NCBI GenBank assembly: GCA_945905815.1
Contig: CAMDQH010000022.1
Location: 1-40,455, forward strand
Direction: 5' to 3'
Origin: Bacteriovorax stolpii
GTDB lineage: Bacteria > Bdellovibrionota > Bacteriovoracia > Bacteriovoracales > Bacteriovoracaceae
DNA length: 40,455 bases
This document shows positions 25,208 to 31,602 of this stretch, piece after piece. Position 1 is the stretch's first letter. Each line of letters starts with the position of its first letter. A model generated the notes under the pieces. The model made no database searches. It had not been told where the DNA came from and saw nothing but the letters and a program-made list of their open reading frames with translations. Made by a program: the position numbers and the translations under genes.

Positions 25208-25720
25208 CTATTGGATTGTGCAACTTCCACGGCTAACAAGTGCTGAAAAATCCCCACCAGGGTAGTCAGGTACTGGATTAACCACTGTTCCGTTTCCAAT
25301 GTAAGTGGCACCGCAAACACCATAAACTGTTTGAACACGAATAAGCATTGTTGCAGGCTGAGTATACTCATCACTACAAGGCGGATCACTTGGGCTTGAA
25401 GCTATGGGAACTGTTAAACGATAACAAGGAGCAACTGGTTTACCACTCTCCTCATCTCCCGTTTTAAAATAATCCTTCCAACCAATAAAAAACATCCCGA
25501 ACTGAGTCCAAGGCTTATATGTCATTGCCTTGTCTGGTTTAGGAATAGTTGAGTTATTTTGAACCCTATAATAGAAATAGGCCCGGGTTACTTTTTGCTG
25601 ATTGATTGAAGCATTGATGGCATTCGCAAAGCCTGAAATCATCGAATAAAACATAAACATCAATGGCAAAAATATAATAAGTTCAATCAGGGCCTGGCCC
25701 TTTTGGTTATTTTTCCTCAT
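25208..25720 (-). CDS. TadE-like minor pilin / pseudopilin
   Basis: 170 residues. It begins MRKNNQKGQALIELIIFLPL, the TadE-type start with a short basic leader, a Gly before the presumed prepilin-peptidase site, Glu at +5 and a hydrophobic helix. The remaining ~135 residues are polar and aromatic, with four Cys in the C-terminal half that may form disulfides in the periplasm. The ATG at 25720 overlaps the upstream stop as TAATG; a TTG two codons earlier is a less likely start. It probably acts as a minor component of the Flp pilus with the neighbouring pilin-like genes. Confidence 0.82.
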   Translation of the reverse strand: MRKNNQKGQALIELIIFLPLMFMFYSMISGFANAINASINQQKVTRAYFYYRVQNNSTIPKPDKAMTYKPWTQFGMFFIGWKDYFKTGDEESGKPVAPCYRLTVPIASSPSDPPCSDEYTQPATMLIRVQTVYGVCGATYIGNGTVVNPVPDYPGGDFSALVSRGSCTIQ

Positions 25721-26247
25721 TAGCAACCATCGTCATAAAGAGTAATATCCATTGAATTAGTACAAATGTCTTCGCCCGAGATCGCTTTACAAACTCGACT
25801 AGCACAAACTCCACGCGTTGGTTCCCGGCCAAGAAAAGATTCGGAGATAAGCTCTAATTCTGTCTGGCCAGTCACTCGGCCTATGACATCCATTTTTCTC
25901 GTGAATGTGGCATAAGTCCCTACCATCAGATATTTTCCAGCATCAAGATTTAGTTCATCATTATGATTTATACCAAAGACAGCATTAATTCCAAAAACTT
26001 CTAATTTAAAATCTTTGAAAGTATTTTCAGCTTCGGCAAAGGCTTGAGTTCTACTTCCCGGGCCCCATGCTGTTTGATTTGAATCCTGAGTCAAATAAAC
26101 ACGGCTGGCCATATAAGTCGCGTAGTGAGTGACATAGCCAGAGGTATAATTCATGGATGTGGTGAAAACGAGAAGGATCAGACTAACTGCAAAAATAAAA
26201 CTAAAAATGAATTCAATGGTCGATTGACCTTTTTGATTATTTTTCAT
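25720..26247 (-). CDS. TadE-like minor pilin / pseudopilin
   Basis: 175 residues starting MKNNQKGQSTIEFIFSFIFA, again a basic leader, Gly, Glu at +5 and a hydrophobic helix, as in TadE/TadF. The body is polar, with several Cys near the C-terminus (RGVCASRVCKAISGEDIC and the terminal DDGC). It is a likely partner of the adjacent TadE-like protein, with which it shares the NNQKGQ leader. Start and stop overlap both neighbours (ATGA and TAATG), so translation is coupled. Confidence 0.82.
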   Translation of the reverse strand: MKNNQKGQSTIEFIFSFIFAVSLILLVFTTSMNYTSGYVTHYATYMASRVYLTQDSNQTAWGPGSRTQAFAEAENTFKDFKLEVFGINAVFGINHNDELNLDAGKYLMVGTYATFTRKMDVIGRVTGQTELELISESFLGREPTRGVCASRVCKAISGEDICTNSMDITLYDDGC

Positions 26248-26549
26248 TGATAGGGATCACTTGGACCAAAAAAATGCGTCTGTGTTTTTGAGGCATTATA
26301 ATAGGAAGCATGATCCTGAGCGGTGGCTTTTGGTGAATTACCTTCTGGTGTAGTTCCCCGACCAGTCATTGAAGCGTGCCGGTACCCCCACTCTGCCTCA
26401 ACCTTATAAACTCGACCAATTTCTCCATTGTCACCGAAATATTTTTGGAAGGTGGCACTTTTATAAAAGGTGGTAACTAAGGAAACGGCCACTGATAAAA
26501 GGAGAATATATTCGACGACCGTCTGGCCACGTTGGTTTTTTATTTCCAC
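26244..26549 (-). CDS. Flp-type pilin-like protein
   Basis: 101 residues from GTG at 26549: leader MEIKNQRG, then QTVVEYILLLSVAVSLVTTF, the class III (Flp) prepilin signature with the Gly-Gln cleavage site and conserved Glu-Tyr. The C-terminal ~60 residues are polar, longer than in a normal Flp pilin (50-70 residues in all), so it may be a minor or tip subunit. GGAG lies 7 bases before the GTG; the ATG-initiated frame 8 codons longer overlaps the peptidase gene further and lengthens the leader oddly. It overlaps the prepilin peptidase gene by 10 bp. Confidence 0.82.
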   Translation of the reverse strand: MEIKNQRGQTVVEYILLLSVAVSLVTTFYKSATFQKYFGDNGEIGRVYKVEAEWGYRHASMTGRGTTPEGNSPKATAQDHASYYNASKTQTHFFGPSDPYQ

Positions 26550-27034
26550 TGTTCCACTCCAAGCAAAATCCATGCGAGCAAAACGACTGGCGCAAAACTG
26601 AAGTTTGAGCGAATGCTGTCTTTAAATCCCTGCCAATACATACTTAAAGCATAGGCCTTAATATTTTTAAAGTCCTTGGCAATTTTAAAAGATAACATAC
26701 AAAGACCGACTATAAGAGTTGAGTAAAGCACCTTCTCAAACATCCCTGCGTGCTGCTCTAGAGGAACCAGAAGAAATAGTGAAGCTAGAAACTTACTATC
26801 ACCAGCGCCCATTATTTTAAGAACAAACAGTATAAAACCAACAACTATCCATCCTATTGGAAAAATTAAACTCGCCCATTCCCAATGATAAACAACAGGG
26901 TAGAAGAAGTGGAAGAACAATCCTAAGAACAAATTGATTATGAACCAGAAGTTTGAAATTTTTTTGGTTTTAATATCGATCCAAGACACGATAGCTAACT
27001 CTGATAAAACAAGGAAATATATCCAGACTATCAT
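26540..27034 (-). CDS. cpaA: Prepilin peptidase CpaA/TadV
   Basis: 164 residues, five to six transmembrane helices, A24 family of aspartyl prepilin peptidases. The two catalytic Asp are Asp20 in VSWIDIKTKKISN and Asp79 in GAGDSKFL (G-x-G-D motif). It cleaves the Flp-type leaders of the pilin-like proteins around it, on the cytoplasmic side of the inner membrane. There is no N-methyltransferase domain, as usual for TadV. Start overlaps the upstream stop as ATGA. Confidence 0.92.
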   Translation of the reverse strand: MIVWIYFLVLSELAIVSWIDIKTKKISNFWFIINLFLGLFFHFFYPVVYHWEWASLIFPIGWIVVGFILFVLKIMGAGDSKFLASLFLLVPLEQHAGMFEKVLYSTLIVGLCMLSFKIAKDFKNIKAYALSMYWQGFKDSIRSNFSFAPVVLLAWILLGVEQWK

Positions 27035-27246
27035 GGACCCACATAGCCATTAACGTAACCTGCGAAGAAACATTCACCTGGGCATACACCTACTGTTACG
27101 TTGGTGGATAATACATGACCTACGCCGCCCATCGAATTACGGAAAAAGCCTCCAAAGAGACTTGTTACTTTGACTCCAATTATTACTGCGAATGCGAGTA
27201 TGAAAATATACTCCACTGTCGCCTGTCCTCGACTACATAGCTTCAT
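27031..27246 (-). CDS. Flp-type pilin-like protein
   Basis: 71 residues, beginning MKLCSRGQATVEYIFILAFA, with the Flp leader, Gly-Gln cleavage site, Glu-Tyr pair and hydrophobic helix. The mature C-terminal half is glycine-rich with two Cys (GVCPGECFFAGYVNG). It is shorter and differs from the major pilin at 27301-27501. It follows that gene after 54 bp holding a possible hairpin, and overlaps the peptidase gene. Confidence 0.82.
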   Translation of the reverse strand: MKLCSRGQATVEYIFILAFAVIIGVKVTSLFGGFFRNSMGGVGHVLSTNVTVGVCPGECFFAGYVNGYVGP

Positions 27247-27275
27247 GAATAGATATTATCACGAACTATGTAGTA

Positions 27276-27296
27276 CGCAAGGAATTGGAGCTTGCG
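27276..27296 (-). other. Stem-loop between the major flp pilin and the rest of the Tad genes
   Basis: CGCAAG (27276-27281) and CTTGCG (27291-27296) form a 6-bp stem with a 9-base loop in the transcript just after the flp stop. No T-tract follows, so it would not be a full terminator. Such an element could protect the upstream pilin message or slow polymerase. Confidence 0.4.
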
Positions 27297-27300
27297 CAAA

Positions 27301-27501
27301 CTACATTGAATTGATCTCTGTCGAAACTTTACCAAAGACTTCATCCATAACACCGCCGCCTTGACCCGATAGGCCCAGTTTGTCCATGATGACACCTTTG
27401 AACTTCACAACGATCGCTGCTGCCACTGCTACGAGTAGAATATACTCTGTAGAAGTCTGTCCGCTCTCGTCTTTTAAATAAGCAATAAATTGTTGCTTCA
27501 T
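27301..27501 (-). CDS. flp: Major Flp pilin
   Basis: 66 residues: leader MKQQFIAYLKDESG, cleavage before QTSTEYILLVAVAAAIVVKF with the conserved Glu-Tyr, one hydrophobic helix, and a short Gly-rich C-terminus. Length and layout match major Flp pilins. It is the first gene of the Tad run, has the best ribosome binding site of the group (AAAGGGGA, 6 bases before ATG), and follows an extended -10 promoter. This fits the high expression expected of a pilus subunit. Confidence 0.92.
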   Translation of the reverse strand: MKQQFIAYLKDESGQTSTEYILLVAVAAAIVVKFKGVIMDKLGLSGQGGGVMDEVFGKVSTEINSM

Positions 27502-27579
27502 ATAATCCCCTTTAAAGGTACCTAAGTCTTATCGTCCAGAAGATCGAAAAACTTTAGGTCTTTAATTATCTCTTTAATA

Positions 27580-27588
27580 ATTATAACA
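27580..27588 (-). promoter_or_regulatory. Extended -10 promoter of flp/Tad
   Basis: On the minus strand TGTTATAAT contains the extended -10 form TG-N-TATAAT. It lies about 80 bases upstream of the flp ATG. No good -35 is visible at the usual distance, as is common for extended -10 promoters. Confidence 0.55.
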
Positions 27589-27617
27589 CGGCGCTGCTCA
27601 AGTATTGATTTTTTTGT

Positions 27618-27633
27618 ACTTGCATCTGCAAGT
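27618..27633. promoter_or_regulatory. 16-bp palindrome upstream of flp, operator candidate
   Basis: ACTTGCA-TC-TGCAAGT is a perfect 7+7 inverted repeat with two central bases. It lies about 30 bp upstream of the flp -10 box and about 80 bp from the 6S RNA -10 box. It has no T-tract on its 3' side in either direction, so a protein-binding site is more likely than a terminator. Confidence 0.5.
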
Positions 27634-27714
27634 GACTGTATTTATTGTGACCACAAGTTAGACAGGTGCCAACTATTGTTGAAATTGCCTATAACTGCCA
27701 ATTAGAAAATGCGA

Positions 27715-27720
27715 TATAAT
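27715..27720 (+). promoter_or_regulatory. -10 box of the 6S RNA gene
   Basis: A perfect TATAAT ends 6 bases before the first base of the 6S terminal stem, the correct distance for transcription to start there. A clear -35 box is not visible at 16-18 bases. Confidence 0.65.
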
Positions 27721-27726
27721 AACTAT

Positions 27727-27920
27727 GGGTCCGGGACGAAGCTATAAAGTTTCGCCCCTACGATTTTTTTTTCGGGAGCGGTCCCTGGTCACGGTGTGCA
27801 AGCTTGCCTGGTTTAGTATTAAGCCAGAATGTGAGAAGCCTAAAGTGATTACTAATTGCGCCCACCTAGTTTTCTAGGGGGACGAAACCGTTTTAAAGTC
27901 TTCTGTCCCGGACCTCTTTT
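27727..27920 (+). ncRNA. ssrS: 6S RNA
   Basis: About 190 bases that fold as one long, interrupted hairpin around a central bubble, as 6S RNA does. GGTCCGGGAC (27728-27737) pairs perfectly with GTCCCGGACC (27905-27914). GAAG then pairs with CTTC across a bulge, GTTTCG (27749-27754) with CGAAAC (27883-27888), and CCCCTA with TAGGGG. The tip is a hairpin CTGGTTTA (27808-27815)/TAAGCCAG (27820-27827). The 3' side carries GAGAAGCCTAAA, close to the GAGAAGCCTTAAA of E. coli 6S. The alternative small hairpin CCTAG-TTTT-CTAGG sits where E. coli 6S has its release hairpin. 6S RNA mimics an open promoter and sequesters sigma-70 RNA polymerase. Exact ends are estimated. Confidence 0.87.
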
Positions 27921-27982
27921 CCATTTTCTCTGCTTGGAACAAATTCCTTGACGTTATAAGTCCAAACCCAAACAATTAAAGT

Positions 27983-28513
27983 ATGGAATTCATTAACGTC
28001 AACGATTATCAAAATGTTTCTTGGATTGAATCTCTGGCACTTGAAGAAGTGAACATGGAGGAGTCTGGGATCATTCGCTTTAACGATCATTTAAACACAC
28101 AGGCCCTTCTCGAAGAATCATCATTAAATTTTGTAAACAAGCTAAAAGATCGTTTCGAATTTTATGTTTCTCTATTTAATCAATCCCGCAGCAATCGTGA
28201 TAACAGTAGAGCAATCAAAGTTTTTAGAATTTCAAATACTGTTAATGATTTTATGTTGTTTAGAAATTCTTTAAAGCTAATCGTTGCTCGCCGCTCACCA
28301 GACGTAATCAGCATTGGTTTTTTATCAAACAATGGTGGTTTGTTTACGGCCCGCTTGGCGAACGAAAATCAATCAGTACATGCTATTCATGAAATAAAAG
28401 CTCACGTAGGTCCCTTTAATAATATCTCTTGGAGATTTCAAGACGAATCAGTTGAGATCGAACCACTTGTTAAATATTATCTTACCGAGTTTATTAAAAA
28501 CTCATCACGCTAG
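27983..28513 (+). CDS. Hypothetical cytoplasmic protein
   Basis: 176 residues, no signal peptide, no membrane helix, mixed alpha/beta composition. I recognise no domain. Visible features are an acidic N-terminus (LALEEVNMEESG), a basic middle (QSRSNRDNSRAIKVFR) and a strand-rich centre (KLIVARRSPDVISIGFLSNN). It starts about 63 bp after the 6S RNA and no clear ribosome binding site precedes the ATG, so transcription from the 6S promoter through this gene is possible; in many bacteria a protein gene follows 6S RNA. It overlaps the convergent reductase gene by 9 bp at their 3' ends. Confidence 0.72.
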   Translation: MEFINVNDYQNVSWIESLALEEVNMEESGIIRFNDHLNTQALLEESSLNFVNKLKDRFEFYVSLFNQSRSNRDNSRAIKVFRISNTVNDFMLFRNSLKLIVARRSPDVISIGFLSNNGGLFTARLANENQSVHAIHEIKAHVGPFNNISWRFQDESVEIEPLVKYYLTEFIKNSSR

Positions 28514-29440
28514 AGTTTGAACGGATAGTCTTTTGAAAGTAAGCTGAAGTGACTCCTCCACCGTGGGCATGGCCGTACCCAAGAAATCTTGTACATTAAA
28601 TGTATCCATTCGAAAGAAGTACTGATCAGTTTGAGTTTTGTTTCCTACTTTGGAATTATTACTATCATCAGGAAATGGAAGAGTAGTCCGCTGAATGAGA
28701 TTCTCGTCTTTTTTAAATGTCTTAGCTATAAGACGGGCAAATTCATAACGTGTTAAATAATCTTTTGAAGAGATTTGAAACAAACGATTTGTAACGTTAG
28801 AGGCGAGAAATGATTTTAAGATTCTGCCTAAAATAAAAACATCTATAAATCCAGTAACCACTGTGTCATCGGCCAGCAGCATACGATTGTGAGCTAAAGA
28901 AGTTTGGACGAATTCAAACCAATTAGGATGTTTCGGTCCATATGCTCTTCCATAAATTGGAGCACAACGCAGAATCAGATAATTTAGACTTGAACGTTGG
29001 ATATAAAATTCAATAGAAGAAAGAGTATTGCCATAAACAGTATTAGGAAAGGGAGTATCTCCCTCTTTATAAAGCTGATCTGCTCCGCCCAAGACATAAG
29101 ACGAGGAGATATAAATAAATTTTGATCCGTATCTCTCAGAAGAACTACAGACATTTACAGCACCTGCAGAATTTAAAGCATCTGCTTGCTTTGGATTCAA
29201 TTTGCATTCAGTGAGCGAACTAAGGCCAATCGCATAGATGGTGAAATCCGGCTTAATCAATCCAATTAAATTGGTCACGTATTCTTTTTTCAAAACGTCG
29301 CAGGGAAAACATGTGATACCAGGTATTTCAACAGGGGTTTTAAAGTAGGTTCCAACGATTCGATATTCGTCTTTCAATGCAATCGCAAGATTAGATCCGA
29401 CGAAGGACGAAATTCCGAAAATGAGGACAGTTTTTTTCAT
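28505..29440 (-). CDS. RmlD-like NAD(P)-dependent sugar reductase/epimerase, active-site Lys missing
   Basis: 311-residue extended short-chain dehydrogenase of the RmlD (dTDP-4-dehydrorhamnose reductase) type. The Rossmann loop reads VLIFGISSFVGSNLA, which keeps the spacing of G-x-x-x-x-x-G. KFIYISSSYVLGG carries the Ser/Thr position. The catalytic Tyr136 lies in NTVYGNTLSSIEF, but the Lys of Y-x-x-x-K is Leu140. LRCAPIYGRAYG and FIDVFILGRIL match RmlD substrate-side motifs. Loss of Lys usually abolishes reductase activity, so it may be inactive, regulatory or use altered chemistry. It lies next to the flagellins, so a role in flagellin or surface glycan metabolism is conceivable but unproven. 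Confidence 0.82.
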   Translation of the reverse strand: MKKTVLIFGISSFVGSNLAIALKDEYRIVGTYFKTPVEIPGITCFPCDVLKKEYVTNLIGLIKPDFTIYAIGLSSLTECKLNPKQADALNSAGAVNVCSSSERYGSKFIYISSSYVLGGADQLYKEGDTPFPNTVYGNTLSSIEFYIQRSSLNYLILRCAPIYGRAYGPKHPNWFEFVQTSLAHNRMLLADDTVVTGFIDVFILGRILKSFLASNVTNRLFQISSKDYLTRYEFARLIAKTFKKDENLIQRTTLPFPDDSNNSKVGNKTQTDQYFFRMDTFNVQDFLGTAMPTVEESLQLTFKRLSVQTLA

Positions 29441-29457
29441 GTATAGATTTTAACACA

Positions 29458-29497
29458 GAAAAAAAAATAAAAAACCTTCCCCCATTCGGGGGAAGGT
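29458..29497 (-). terminator. Rho-independent terminator of the downstream flagellin
   Basis: On the minus strand ACCTTCCCCC pairs with GGGGGAAGGT (10 bp) around a 4-base loop, followed by a long T-rich tract. It starts 14 bp after the flagellin stop and separates it from the reductase gene. Confidence 0.95.
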
Positions 29498-29510
29498 AAG
29501 TGGGTGTGAA

Positions 29511-30344
29511 TTAGCCAATCAACTTGAGAGCAGAAGCAGAATTTTGATTCGCCTGTGCTAGGACCGAAATACCTGCCTGGGTTAGAATGTTATTCTTCGC
29601 CAGTTCAGCTGTCTCGGACGCAACATCGACGTCTCGTATGCGGGAGTTCGCAGCGCTAAAGTTCTCTTCAGTGACCATAATGTTATTACTGGCCGATTGA
29701 AGACGATTTTGTAGCGCCCCGAGATTAGCACGGACTCCGTTGATCCGTACCAATGCATTATCAAGCTTAGAAAGTGACACCTGTGCGCCTTCCTTGTTAG
29801 CAATTGTCTCGCCGCCGAGAGCAAGAGATTCAAGGGATGAATCAGTATCAGTTGAGTCGTATTTAATCCTGTCTTGTGTGGGATCATTGTGGATCCCGAC
29901 TTGGATTTCGACCAGACCGCCTGTTCCATCAAGAAGCTTTCTTCCATTGAATTCTGAACCTTTTGAAATTCGCTGAATTTCATCTTTAAGATTCTGAAAC
30001 TCGATGTCTGAAAATCCTCTTTCAGTTTCGCCAACAGTATCAGAGGCTGCTTGCACAGCAAGTTCTCTAAGGCGAATGATGATACTAGATACTTCGTTGA
30101 GGCCACCTTCAGCTGTTTGTATAAGCGATATACCGTCATCTGAGTTCCTCTTGGCTTGTCTGAGACCCCGAATATGTGCTTTCAGTTTTTCACTGATCGC
30201 TAATCCAGCTGCGTCGTCAGAGGCGCGAGTTATCCGTTCACCGGTGGATAGCTTTCTAAAGTTGCTATCCAAGTTATTCTTAGTTACACCTAAGGCCCGT
30301 TGAGCCGCAAGGCTCGAAACGTTCGTATTTATTCTCATTCCCAT
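29511..30344 (-). CDS. fliC: Flagellin
   Basis: 277 residues, a short flagellin consisting essentially of the conserved D0/D1 coiled-coil ends with almost no variable outer domain. The N-terminus MRINTNVSSLAAQRAL and the block LSTGERITRASDDAAGLAIS, then LIQTAEGGLNEV, are classical. The C-terminus ENFSAANSRIRDVDVASETA to LAQANQNSASALKLIG completes the D0 helix. It is exported by the flagellar type III apparatus without a signal peptide. AGGAG precedes the ATG at 30344 and lies inside a 5-codon upstream ORF. No sigma-28 promoter is evident directly upstream. A strong terminator follows. The second flagellin, 178 bp upstream, is clearly homologous but not identical. Confidence 0.96.
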   Translation of the reverse strand: MGMRINTNVSSLAAQRALGVTKNNLDSNFRKLSTGERITRASDDAAGLAISEKLKAHIRGLRQAKRNSDDGISLIQTAEGGLNEVSSIIIRLRELAVQAASDTVGETERGFSDIEFQNLKDEIQRISKGSEFNGRKLLDGTGGLVEIQVGIHNDPTQDRIKYDSTDTDSSLESLALGGETIANKEGAQVSLSKLDNALVRINGVRANLGALQNRLQSASNNIMVTEENFSAANSRIRDVDVASETAELAKNNILTQAGISVLAQANQNSASALKLIG

Positions 30345-30347
30345 AAG

Positions 30348-30365
30348 TTAGTCTCCTGTTAGCAT
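30348..30365 (-). CDS. Possible 5-codon leader ORF before the flagellin
   Basis: ATG-CTA-ACA-GGA-GAC-TAA, preceded by a perfect GGAGG six bases upstream of its ATG. It ends three bases before the flagellin ATG and contains the flagellin's own AGGAG. Ribosomes reading it would cover or deliver onto the flagellin start. It is too short to be judged by coding statistics, so it may be chance. Confidence 0.35.
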   Translation of the reverse strand: MLTGD

Positions 30366-30510
30366 TGTGAACCTCCATGTTCGGTTTGGGGACTTCTTGT
30401 CACCCAGTTGTTTGTTTTAAAAAACTACTACCCTAAAATCAACTCGCTAGTACACCCACTACAAGTTTTGCAGGATTCGTTTTACGTCAGTACTGTCTTA
30501 AGGCTTGAGC

Positions 30511-30533
30511 CTCAGGGGATACTTACCCCTGAG
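30511..30533 (-). other. Hairpin spanning the stop codon of the upstream flagellin
   Basis: CTCAGGGG (30511-30518) pairs with CCCCTGAG (30526-30533) around a 7-base loop that contains the flagellin stop codon. No T-tract follows, so it is not a standard terminator. It could stabilise the flagellin message or lower read-through into the second flagellin. Confidence 0.5.
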
Positions 30534-31371
30534 AAGCAGCATTAATAAGGCTGAGAGCGTTCGTCGTAGACTGATTCGCCTGGGCCAATACCGAAGTACC
30601 TGCTTGCATCAATATGTTCGTTCTAGTCAATTCAGAAGTTGCTGAAGCAATATCAGTGTCACGAATACGTGAGTTAGCAGCTGATAAGTTTTCATTCGAA
30701 ATCTGAATGTTGTTAATCGTCGACTGTAATCTGTTCTGAAGAGCACCGAAGTCAGCTCGAATTCCAGAAACGTTCTGAATCGCTTGGTCAATCGCTGCTA
30801 ATGAGTTCTGAGCAGAAATTTTATCAGAAACAGAAGCTAAGTTAAGACCTAGGGCCGCAACGTTTACATCTGCTGACGAAGCATCGAAAGTTAATCGATC
30901 TGATAAAGGGTCATTTCGTGTACCAATCTGAATGTCGAAAACAGAACCTGTACCGTTAAGAAGTGGAACTCTGTTAAATTCAGTAGAGTTCGCAATACGA
31001 TCTACTTCTGACATTAACTGTTCAAATTCCACGTTAAGGAATTTTCTTTCTGTGGGCCCGATGGTATCAGAAGCTGCTTGTACTGCTAGTTCTCGTAATC
31101 GGATCATAATGTTTCCGCATTCTGCTAATGCACCTTCTGCGATCTGCACCAAAGACACACCATCTTGTGCGTTTCTTTCTGCCTGACCTAAACCACGAAT
31201 TTGTGCTTTCAAGTTTTCTGAGATCGCGAGTCCTGCAGCATCGTCGCCTGCACGGTTAATACGCTGACCAGATGACAATTGCTCTAACACTTTGTTCTGA
31301 GCAAGTTTTGTTGTTCCCAAGTTTCGTTGCGCGTTTAGCGATGAAATGTTGGTGTTAATCCTCAAACCCAT
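30523..31371 (-). CDS. fliC: Flagellin
   Basis: 282 residues with the complete conserved ends: MGLRINTNISSLNAQRNL, LSSGQRINRAGDDAAGLAIS, LVQIAEGALAECGNIMIRLR, and the C-terminal SAANSRIRDTDIASATSELT and LAQANQSTTNALSLINAASQ. The central region is short, as in its neighbour. A Cys occurs in the LAECGNI segment, unusual for a flagellin. The start is the ATG at 31371 with AAGGAGG 6 bases upstream; an in-frame codon 8 residues earlier is not needed. A well-matched sigma-28 promoter lies about 80 bp upstream. Several flagellins in one filament are common in predatory Bdellovibrio-like bacteria. Confidence 0.96.
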   Translation of the reverse strand: MGLRINTNISSLNAQRNLGTTKLAQNKVLEQLSSGQRINRAGDDAAGLAISENLKAQIRGLGQAERNAQDGVSLVQIAEGALAECGNIMIRLRELAVQAASDTIGPTERKFLNVEFEQLMSEVDRIANSTEFNRVPLLNGTGSVFDIQIGTRNDPLSDRLTFDASSADVNVAALGLNLASVSDKISAQNSLAAIDQAIQNVSGIRADFGALQNRLQSTINNIQISNENLSAANSRIRDTDIASATSELTRTNILMQAGTSVLAQANQSTTNALSLINAASQG

Positions 31372-31451
31372 AAATCCTCCTTGATCGGGTTTCACTCGTT
31401 CTCAATCCATGAGAGGAGCGAAGAAAACCATAATTGGCCTTCATGTTTAAC

Positions 31452-31478
31452 TTTTCGACAACCCACGAAAAGACTTTA
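31452..31478 (-). promoter_or_regulatory. Sigma-28 (FliA) promoter of the flagellin
   Basis: On the minus strand TAAAGTCT, 11 bases, GTCGAAAA. The consensus is TAAAGTTT-N11-GCCGATAA; seven of eight and six of eight positions match with exact spacing. It is oriented toward the flagellin at 31371 and leaves a leader of about 75 bases. Confidence 0.8.
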
Positions 31479-31602
31479 GTTTTTTGTATAAAAGTTTTAC
31501 ACAAAGCAAAAGACACGACTCAAGTAATTGATTTTAAGGACTTTTTTAAAGTCAGGGTAATTTTTGCCGAGGCAGAAAGGATTAAAGCCAGCATAATGAG
31601 AT

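Noticed and set aside
27655-27680. A sigma-54-like sequence upstream of flp (TTGGCACCTGTCTAACTT on the minus strand)
   Set aside because: The -24 part is good, but the -12 GC is missing at the required spacing.
29582-30139. A 185-codon open frame on the minus strand inside the flagellin gene
   Set aside because: It is a frame-shifted shadow of the flagellin; the product has flagellin-unlike, random composition and no ribosome binding site.
30345-30450. Sigma-28 promoter for the second flagellin
   Set aside because: Partial matches (a TAAA followed by GACAAGAA, and ACCGAACA) have wrong spacing or only one box.
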